Assembly: GCA_933228895.1 (NCBI GenBank)
Contig: OW121855.1
Coordinates: 73,184,698 to 73,248,697 of the forward strand
Reading direction: 5' to 3'
DNA length: 64,000 bases
Source of the DNA: Platycnemis pennipes
Lineage: Eukaryota; Arthropoda; Insecta; Odonata; Platycnemididae
In this document: positions 56,588-64,000 of the stretch, piece after piece
Layout of the letters: each line of letters opens with the position of its first letter
Numbering within the stretch: the first letter of the stretch is position 1
Notes under the pieces: model-generated
What the model was told of the DNA's origin: nothing
The model's database searches: none
The model's input: the letters and a program-made list of their open reading frames with translations, nothing else
Position numbers and translations under genes: made by a program

Positions 56588-56755
56588 CATCATCATCAGC
56601 GGTCAACATTCCTAGGATTGGTTTGACGCAGCCCTCCACTCGATTCTTCTATCGGCCAACCTCTTCATATTGATGTAGTTCCTATCTTTCACGTCCTTTA
56701 CCACCTGTTGTATATAACTCATACGAGACCTGCCTTTCCCATTCTTCCGGTAGCA
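56588..56755 (-). mobile_element. LINE-alpha 3' end
   Basis: Plus-strand CATCATCATCAGCGGTCAAC, TTGGTTTGACGCAGCCCTCC, ACTCGATTCTTCTATCGGCC and ACTCATACGAGACCTGCCTT are the complement of the LINE-alpha tail region. Confidence 0.82.
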
Positions 56756-56984
56756 CAAACGTAAGAAGTGAAAAATAGTTCAGTTACTATTAAGGAGAGA
56801 TAATAAGGTTGAATATAATTTGGTAGTCACTTAAGTACGAAGTAAAAATGTGAAATTTTAATAAATTTTTCATTATCTTATTTCGGTAGAACTGTGTACT
56901 CCTCCCTAAATGTATTTGAAGTTTAGGTTGCCAATTTTCTCTTTGAGCATCCTTTCGTGACTGTAATGGACACTTCTTTCATCA

Positions 56985-57235
56985 GCATGGGTCCACAGCC
57001 CTAGGATTGGTTTTACTCAGCCCTCCACTCGATTCTTCTGTCGGCCAACCTATTCATATTGACGTATATTCTCTCTTTTACATCCTTCACAACCTGTTCT
57101 ATATATCTCATACGAGGCCTGCCTTTTCCAATCCTCCCATTCCATTTTCCCTCGACGATTGTCTTCCTCGGGCCATCGTGTCTTAAGATATGGCCGATTA
57201 ATTTGTTCCGTCTTCTTTTTAGAGTTTTCTAAAGA
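56985..57235 (-). mobile_element. LINE-alpha 3' end
   Basis: The same order as at 56588, extending further into coding sequence (minus-strand peptides KWNGRIGKGRPRMRYIEQVV and a decayed IRPYLKTR). It lies about 230 bp from, and in the same orientation as, the previous copy. Confidence 0.82.
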
Positions 57236-58689
57236 CACGTGTTTGGAATTAAAAACAGGTAACAAGTCTGAATTCGTTTGGTGTCACTTTAACCTCAGAA
57301 TTTGATCTCTTGTTGATGCCGTCCTAGAGGTCGGAGCGAGTGCGTCCTTTGTACAATTCTATCCTGAATTCGTACTACAAATATTAACTATTTTTTTCCC
57401 GAATTTTCAAGCTTCTTTCCACCTGGCCCCTGGTCATTTTTACGACTTTCAGAAGCGGAAACAAAGACCGCGGTGTAATTAATGTAGAAAAAATAAACTG
57501 GAAGACCAATTATGGTACTTTTGATGGATTAATTATCATGTCTCATTTCTTAAGTCCCCAAAGGAATGTGGGTATAGTATTATTTTCCTCTTAATTGTCC
57601 CTCTCTCGCTTCAGTCATGGGCACATTTAATTTCCATTAATCCAAATTGCTCCATGTTTTGAAAACGTCTAATTGTCATTGGTCATTTCTTCTTGTACCG
57701 TCTGAATTGTTGAACCATTCTTGTGTCGAAGACTTTCCAAGGCAAAAATGCTTGGTAGTTCTCCGCCGCAATTGACTCCAATGCAGTGGATATCTCTACA
57801 TCGCCTTCACACGGATTATCCTTGGGCAATTGTCTGTTGAACTTGCCTACTCCAGCGTTCTCACTCTTGTCTGGACGTGGGAGATTTTAATCACTCGAGA
57901 TGGGGTCAGGGAACTCCTTCTGAAGTCTGGAAAGGTCAGGGAATTTCAGCAGTTTTACTATTATTTTCACCGATACTAAAAATAAACCTGTATGGATACA
58001 TTTATTTTTGACGATTTTGAATAAAAATTCCCATTATAATTTTTAATATTAGTTAGATTTACTTCGGTTGTTATATACAAGTTTCCTCACATGTGCCAAT
58101 TATCCCCTTCTAACTTGGAAGAGCACTCATTTCTTTGGCGTAAAAAATAATTTTCATGCTTGTAGTCCATCTGTCCTCTCAGCCAGTGTGATTTTGTGTA
58201 ACTTTTGGGAAAAACACCGTGGAAACGTAGCAATCTCTTTACGTGATTGCTTGTGAGGACAAATTTTCCATGAAAACAAAAAATTTGAAGAATTGACGGC
58301 TCTTACTTTATATAGTAGGATTTCACGAGTTGAAGGTAGGTATGACGTTCGCTGAAATGAATAGGTAAGAAGTACAAAAAAAGGACAGCTTCATCAGTGT
58401 CGAAAGACAATGAAAGAAAATCACTTTTCGAAGGACAAGTAACAAAGAACTTAGTATTTGACCTCATTATTCGTTTCATTATGGCTTGATTCCCCAAAGT
58501 GAATCCAGAGTAAGGGCCTTTTATGTTAAATGAAAGCATAAGTGATAAATGAACACCTTTAGTGATAGAACACAACGAATGTTGTGGTGTAAAGTACGAT
58601 ACTAGTTATGTAACAAGCTTGCACACATTTTTTTCCGAAAGTGTCAAAAGCGTGAAAAAAATGACAGGCCTTTCATTTGTCGGACGAGC
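57236..58689. other. Mostly unrecognised, with a small TIR-2-like piece
   Basis: At 57900-57945 GGGGTCAGGGAACTCCTTCT then AAAGGTCAGGGAATTTCAGC resembles the GTCAGGGAA repeats near the ends of TIR-2. Neither terminus (CAGGGTGGC) is present. Confidence 0.35.
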
Positions 58690-59060
58690 TTCGTTAATTA
58701 ATTTTCACGATCCGGACCGTCTCCGTAGACTTTCGCGGCAATAGTTTTGGTTCCCCGTCCATCTCCTGAGCTTTGCCTCCTCTCTCTCACTCCCTCTCAT
58801 CCGCCGGGGTCGTCCTCGAATTCCCTCCGAAGGCCGCCGCCGCCGGCTGGCGTGTACGTACGCTAGCCACCTCGTGATTCACGTCCGATTTCTGCCTGCG
58901 CGCCGCCGCCGTAGCCACCGAGGAGGCTTCGACGGGAAAGAGAGAGGGGTGATGGCGTTTGTCGGCCTCCGTGGTAGGGGGAGGATGGAGCATGCGGGGA
59001 GGGAGGTTCGTGGGGGTTAAAGTTTACAGAGGGAGGGGTGTGTCCGCTTACGTGTGGACG
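58690..59060. promoter_or_regulatory. CpG-rich island with GCC repeats
   Basis: CG-dense sequence with GCCGCCGCCG-type runs near 58830 and 58905. The Ala-rich minus frame (58787-58993) is compositional. Confidence 0.3.
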
Positions 59061-59894
59061 TTCAAGTATCGTTGATCTTTTACGTTCGGTCTCCGCTTGA
59101 TATTTTTCTCTCCGATCCAGATCCTAGAACGTGTAGCCGGTGTTTTGCATTCTGTCTTCACTTTTGAGCTTTACTCGTAATAGTAATCTTGTGTCTTGCT
59201 CCAACGGCTAAGGCTATAGCGTACCGTACTACCTTAGATCTTAATTCTAGGACAACTTCCATTCTGTGAGCGGGATTATGCGTTATCGAGCGGCTAACAC
59301 TGCTGGCTACTTTAAACCTTCTCTTCCCTTTTCCATATCGATACTTTCTCAATGGAATCAGAATTAATTTCCATTTCTGGATTATTTACCCACCTATCTC
59401 TTAGCTAACGGTACTTTGGCGTGAATTCCATCGTCTACATTAGATCTACAGCCTCAGAACCTATGACCTCTTTTCTTATCTTTTGACTTGTTATTTATAT
59501 TTATATATGCAATGGTATAGATATTCTGTTGCGCAATTCTCCAACATTTTAATTTTCGCATTTCTTTATAATGACACGCTCTTTTACGTTTTCTCTTCAT
59601 TTTCTTCGATCAATAATTTTGGATTTTTTTTACCTTTGAGATAGATTTGTTCTTTGTTATTTAGCCTTTCAAATTTCCTCCCTAATCTGTTTATAGATGA
59701 TTTTGGCATGTTCCAGTTCCAATCATCGAACTGTATCGGTATTTTACTGTCTCGCAGCATATATATCGATTCCTTTTCTCTGATCTCAAGGTGTTTAATT
59801 CATTGTTCGTGTCTGTAATCTAAATTTTACACCCGTTACATCACATGATTTATTCTAAATTTAATTATTAGAGGAATACGGAGATACGGGATTG
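59061..59894. other. Nothing recognised
   Basis: AT-rich; no motif or shared repeat. Confidence 0.4.
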
Positions 59895-60107
59895 TGCCGG
59901 CCGCGGTAGCTTGGTCCGTAACTGACTTGGCAACCCAAAGGTCGTGGGTTCGCCTTCTTTCGTGGATATGGATTTTGTTGGTCATAGTTTTATAGTTATG
60001 TTAGAAGGAACGGTTAATCAAATGATTTTGATCGCCATAAAGGAGAGACTACGGAATTCGAAAGTGCGACTCATGATGGCAAACCAGCGAGCTGCCGCGG
60101 CCGGCAC
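59895..60107. repeat. 213-bp segment bounded by inverted SINE-B heads
   Basis: TGCCGGCCGCGGTAGCTTGG at the left and GCGAGCTGCCGCGGCCGGCA at the right are inverted copies of the SINE-B 5' end. The left one continues through GCAACCCAAAGGTCGTGGGT. The middle has no SINE-B body and no recognised sequence. Confidence 0.6.
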
Positions 60108-60129
60108 AGTTCGTTTCTTGAACTCTGTG

Positions 60130-60305
60130 TTAGTAGTTGTCGTCTTGGGTTTAGGTGAACCTTTGACTGAGGTTATATTGCACCACTTAACGTAATACAT
60201 TAAACCTTGGATAAACACAGCTTCCATACCTAGGGCGAGATTCGAACCCGCGACCATTTGGTTGCCTGGTCGGCGCGTTACCGACCTGGCTTCTACGGCG
60301 GGCTC
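60130..60305 (-). mobile_element. SINE-B, full length
   Basis: Minus strand: GAAGCCAGGTCGGTAACGCG, GCAACCAAATGGTCGCGGGT, intact B box GGTTCGAATCTCGCCC, then CAATATAACCTCAGTCAAAG and ACCTAAACCCAAGACGACAA, about 176 bp. This copy and 27619-27793 define the family. Confidence 0.82.
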
Positions 60306-60331
60306 TACTCGATACTATATCATTTAAATTT

Positions 60332-60715
60332 ATCTACATCGAAATAATACCCAGCAAGCCATAATAAAGTTGTGTGGCAGGGGGTGAATCTTCACTTTAC
60401 ATGCACTACCTATCGTACTTGAGGAGAAATAGTAGCTATATTTTACTGGAATTATAACGATTTAAAAAAGATTTGAGGAAGCACAGCAATTATACCTACC
60501 GTACCTATCGATAAACTTGCGTGTATATTATTGAATATATTCACAGCTATTCAGATCCCTAGTCGTACGAGGAAAGAAAGACATCTTAAATCTAACGGTT
60601 CGGCTTAATTCTAATTCCATAATTTTGTGTTCTTGGTAATCTACCAAAGTAAGTGGGGAGTTCTCAAAATGTTTTCAACGTCGTCAGTGAAAATATTGTC
60701 TTGGAAAAGAGATTC
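60332..60715 (-). mobile_element. LINE-beta 3' region with ORF2 C-terminus
   Basis: Minus-strand peptide MSFFPRTTRDLNSCEYIQ, then a 3' UTR with TGCATGTAAAGTGAAG and the terminal hairpin CCCCCTGCCACACAAC, GGCTTGCTGGGTATTAT at 60340-60390. Confidence 0.7.
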
Positions 60716-60839
60716 TACCAATTCGATTCTGAATCGACGCGCGATAATGTCAAAGAATCTATCGGTGGAGATAATTTGCCCATCCCATGTGTCTGCTGTA
60801 ATCGGTGGTGGTCGCTGTGGAGAGCGCTTGGTTCTGTTG

Positions 60840-61565
60840 AGGGGGATGGGGGCGTGAGGGGCAGGACGGAGGGAGTTTGACGTGGCGGAGGGGGCTTCGG
60901 TGGCTTGGGGAGAGTCTGTCGCTCGCTTCCCCTGGTCTACCAGTCCGCCGGAGCAGCCCGACCAGCGCTGTTTCCCTCTGCTGTCCCGCTCCGCGAAGCA
61001 CGAGCCAGCGTCTCGTCCGCGTTTCTTTCTCGGGGGGTCGACGGGCGTGCTTTGTCGCGAAGCCCCTTTCGGGACGGCTCTGCTTCATCGCCGGTCAAGA
61101 CTCTTTGTTTGCATTCCCCATGGTTTACGCGGTCGGACCTTGTTGCACCACGCCGACCGCCTTAACCTCCTCGCATCGTGCTCTCCTCCTCCCCTGAACG
61201 CCAGCTGTTTCCTCCCCGGAACGCGGTGGAAGTCGCAGCAACCCATTTCGCCATTGTTTAGCTTTCGCTTCGTTGACTCCGCTCGCCGAGCAGCGTCTGA
61301 CCTACGTCGAGAGCGTCCGTGTGTTGTGGGTGACAGTGCCCGATTCTCGTCCCAGGAGAAGGCGCCGACGCCGTTTCCCGTGCGTTCTGGAAGGGGGTGG
61401 AGGATTGAGTGATCGTCGCTAGTGTGTCGATCGGCTGGGTTCTCTCGTCAGTCGGTCGCTGGTTTGGCGGCCTGGTTTCGTCAGGGCGAATACGAGCTAA
61501 CGCCGCCTCCTTGTTCACTGGCGATTGGCGTATTCCCGTAGCCGTGAGACAGAACCCGCGGCAAA
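60840..61565 (+). promoter_or_regulatory. CpG island and candidate 5' UTR
   Basis: The strongest CpG-rich segment in the window. It ends at a candidate coding start (61566). TCAGTC at 61449-61454 fits an arthropod initiator, although no DPE or TATA box is evident. An in-frame TGA at 61545-61547 closes the frame before the ATG. Several open frames cross the island on both strands (up to 211 residues on the minus strand) without any domain; I read them as compositional. Promoter plus first exon is an inference. Confidence 0.45.
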
Positions 61566-61609
61566 ATGGGTTGCAATTGCAGAGGGGATGCGAAGTGGAA
61601 AATTCCGAG
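61566..61609 (+). CDS. Candidate first coding exon, MGCNCRGDAKWKIPR, predicted N-myristoylated
   Basis: The ATG lies in GCAAAATGG, close to the insect start consensus, and is the first ATG after an in-frame TGA at 61545. The frame gives MGCNCRGDAKWKIP plus two bases (AG) and meets GTGAGT at 61610-61615, so CCGAG|GTGAGT is a near-ideal 5' splice site leaving phase 2. Gly2 followed by Cys3 and Cys5 is the pattern of proteins that are N-myristoylated and palmitoylated and so anchored to the inner plasma membrane; Src-family kinases and G-alpha subunits show it. I do not recognise the protein. The next exon would lie downstream, possibly outside the window. The CpG-rich upstream DNA supports a 5' exon. 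A chance ATG-donor pair is the alternative. Confidence 0.42.
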
Positions 61610-62597
61610 GTGAGTTTGTCGTTGAATTTTGTTTTCTGTTGTCGAGTAAAGATTGAGAAATCTTTCCCTGGAGACGAGGGCGCTGTTTTGGTTACGGTTT
61701 TGAAAATGCGATGCGTTTCTCTGCTGTTTCTTATCCTAATTGGGTGCATTAAAAATGCTCCTTTGAAATGTTTTGGTGCAAACCTTGGAAATTGCGCGAA
61801 TACAAGAGCGTTTGCACAAAAAATATCCCCTGCCCTAATCCTTGGCGTTTGTTCTCGCGTCTGATAATTGTTTCCATCCGCGTAATTACTCATCTCCTGT
61901 GAGGAGTGCTTGAAATTATCTCACGACCCCTTTTTATCCTGACAATTGCATCTCAAATGAAATTTTTTCGCTATACCTTGGTGACTTTTTAGCACAAGTT
62001 GTGCTTTCGTTAAGATGGTGAGGGAGAATTGTTACCAGGTATTAATTTTCCTTGCAAGCAAATTGATTAGTATGTTGTACCGTTTGAAATAGCAGCGAAT
62101 GCCTCTTCAAACTTTACGGCAACCATGGATACTCCGTACTGGCTCTGTAAATACTGATAAGCGTACACTGATAAGGGAGCTTTCTTGTGTTGTTACTCGA
62201 TGGTTAGGAATATTTTATCCTCTTATATTCCCATGAATTATTCTTCGTTCTCTCCCATCGAAAGCCATGATTGTACTGTTTATAAATTGCTATATTATTA
62301 ACTACTAAAGTTTTGCATAACATATTTCATCTTTTAGTCATATTATTACTGTAGAGAATCTGGAGTAGTTAATGCATTTTTTCCTCAGTCAAGAAGCAAT
62401 CAGCATGCAATACTGGGTAATAAAAGCTATATTTTTCAATTATAATATATACTTATTTCGTTGTTTCCACAAGCAGGTCGACCATACCGCTGATTGGTTC
62501 ATTCAATATTAGCAGCCGCATATTACAGCTTTTTATGTCGTCAGCGGCAGTCAAGTCTGTGACGCGCTTCACTGACAATAGGATTAAGTTAGTTTAT
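61610..62597 (+). other. Candidate first intron start, otherwise unrecognised
   Basis: The base composition drops to AT-rich within about 300 bp after the donor, as expected on leaving an island. No acceptor-exon pair could be supported. Confidence 0.3.
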
Positions 62598-62660
62598 ATG
62601 GTGCGTGCGATATAACCTTAGTTGGAGCACCTCAACGCCTGCTACTACTACTTGACGTGT
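62598..62660 (+). mobile_element. SINE-B 3' fragment
   Basis: GCGATATAACCTTAGTTGGA then GCACCTCAACGCCTGCTACT and ACTACTT match the SINE-B 3' end. Confidence 0.6.
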
Positions 62661-63619
62661 TTTTTTAGTTTTACGAGCCCTAGTCTTTCAAAAGCATTTT
62701 GTTTCTCAGCCATGAAATTGTTTCGCTTGTTTTGGTTTCGCTGCAAAAGATGAAAGAACGCTCCCACTTTGGTGAGTGTTTTAATCTTTTGCCGTCGAAC
62801 CATAAGGCCCTTGGATTGAACTCGGCAAAACGAAAACGACGTTCTGTTGGCCGTCAGAACTGGGTCGCCGTCCTAAGCGAACAAATTCCTGACTTTTCTC
62901 CTGCGAGTAAATAATTCCCCCGCGATGCCTGTCGACGAAAGTTCCCGTCGGCATTGAACTCTTCGAAAATGAGTCGTCAGCCGGCGTGACAGAGAATGGA
63001 TGGTAATAGGAAATCCGTCAGGAGTGCTTGGCGGCTTTCAATGCTCAGCGAGATCTGTGATACCTCGTTTGATTTCACTTTCATTCAAGTATCGCTCACT
63101 GTATACGGGAAGCAGCGCCGAGTAGGACTGGAAGTTCTTGTGATTGAATCTGAGCAGTGGCGAGCATAGGGTTGGCATCCGTCGCCTTTCTTATACCGTT
63201 AGCAAGTCTTTCTTCGTAAATGTCGACATGTCCAAGCTCATTCTTTCATGACTGCACCGCGTATCATGCTTCATCTTCTATTTTTTGCTGCATAATATGT
63301 TTTGTCATAATATAGTTGTTGTTTTAGTTCTTACGCAGAGGTAAGAAGGCATTTTATGCAGAACACATCTCGGGGTATACTTTACATTCGTATACAGGGC
63401 AGCTGAGTCTCTTCCACTCTCGACTGCTGTGAGAATGATGCTCCAGTCGAGCATCGAAACGTTGACCAGCATGGGCTACCTGAACGGTGAAAAACTAGAA
63501 AGTTTTTCTGCTGACAGTTCGCAAGGAAAGCACGCCTTCTGATTTCCGAACATTTTATGCTGGAATTTATTAAATCTTGTTGTGATGCTCTCGGATTCCG
63601 AGCAAATATTTTCAAGCGA
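62661..63619. other. Mostly unrecognised
   Basis: At 63445-63465 TCGAGCATCGAAACGTTGAC resembles the GAAACGTCG motif of the fold-backs at 18012 and 56011; no second arm was found. Confidence 0.35.
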
Positions 63620-63895
63620 TCGTCATCGCCATCAGTCATCAATCCTGAGAAGTGCCTGGCGCAGCTCTTCTCCAATTGGTTCTTCTTTCAGATAACCTAT
63701 TCGCATTGATGTTATTCTTCCCTTTCACACCCTTTGCTACTTTCTCCATGTATTTCCAACGAGTTGGTCTTCCTCTGCCATTCTCTCCTCCACTTTCTCC
63801 TCTACGGTTGTCTTCTTCAATCCATCATGTCTCGAGATTTGACTCAAAAGGTTGCCCCATCTTTTTTTAAAGAGTTTTCAGCTAACTTCTTTTTC
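63620..63895 (-). mobile_element. LINE-alpha 3' end, variant
   Basis: Minus-strand peptides GENGRGRPTRWKYMEKVAKG and NANRLSERRTNWRRAAPG follow the LINE-alpha order, with a tail of GATTGATGACTGATGGCGAT. It is more diverged than the copies at 1, 56588 and 56985, perhaps a subfamily. Confidence 0.72.
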
Positions 63896-63964
63896 TCTAC
63901 TTAATAGAACTATTTCGTTTGTGACCTAGTCAATTCATGTTGTCTATCGAATTTCCCTTATGGA

Positions 63965-64000
63965 CCGTGGGGGTATGATCGGCAAGTCGCCGGACTGGTG
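63965..64000 (+). mobile_element. Possible SINE head cut by the window edge
   Basis: GTGGGGGTATGATCGGCAAG then TCGCCGGACTGGTG has a tRNA A-box-like spacing, but the B box would lie past the end. Confidence 0.2.

Noticed and set aside
60882..61412. Overlapping plus-strand frames of 86-176 residues in the same island
   Set aside because: Three frames are open at once over the same DNA, which points to composition. None joins in frame to the ATG at 61566.
61258..61893. 211-residue open frame on the minus strand, the second longest in the window
   Set aside because: No recognisable domain, low-complexity Thr/Arg/Pro content, located in a CpG island where stop codons are rare, and antisense to a better-supported exon with start and donor signals.

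Overview
The window looks like nuclear DNA from an arthropod, most likely an insect. I cannot name the species. It is eukaryotic because it is AT-rich, has no dense coding, and is packed with decayed non-LTR retrotransposons (LINEs), tRNA-derived SINEs and inverted-repeat DNA elements. The only gene-like signals are short candidate first exons next to CpG-rich islands. The best of these has the CAAAATG start context common in insect genes and a GTGAGT splice donor. There is no sign of operons, phage, CRISPR or plasmid functions. Family names used here (LINE-alpha, LINE-beta, LINE-gamma, SINE-A, SINE-B, TIR-1, TIR-2, IR-F) are my own labels.

Layout. Positions 1-9300 hold LINE-alpha 3' ends, a LINE-beta 3' end, a full-length diverged SINE-A and three CpG-rich islands (350-960, 2290-2830, 6990-7440). 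Positions 9300-33000 are mostly SINE-A and SINE-B copies. They include two SINE-A copies with 10-bp target-site duplications (14077-14420 and 18684-19021), three long LINE-beta segments, a 225-bp TIR element and fold-back sequences. Positions 33000-37000 hold a pyrimidine-rich tract, a 738-bp element with about 36-bp terminal inverted repeats (34592-35329), and a 1,408-bp element bounded by CAGGGTGGC inverted ends and TTCTTA flanks (35515-36922). Positions 37000-48000 hold more SINE-A pieces, another LINE C-terminus (43800-44085) and a CpG island (45250-45780). Positions 48455-50245 hold the best protein homology: a LINE-alpha reverse-transcriptase domain with FADD, disrupted by a 149-bp inverted-repeat insertion with a 13-bp duplication, next to a relic of a P-element/THAP9-type transposase. 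Positions 50245-64000 hold more repeat fragments and, at 60840-61609, a CpG island leading into a 44-nt candidate first coding exon for an MGCNC... protein.

How the parts relate. LINE-alpha and LINE-beta would have supplied reverse transcriptase; the SINEs are non-coding passengers with RNA polymerase III-type A and B boxes. No intact transposase or reverse transcriptase remains, so nothing here looks able to move by itself. Apart from the candidate exons, the host content seems to be intron or intergenic DNA with islands that may be promoters or enhancers. Repeat boundaries were read by eye and may be off by about 5-20 bases unless a target-site duplication is given.
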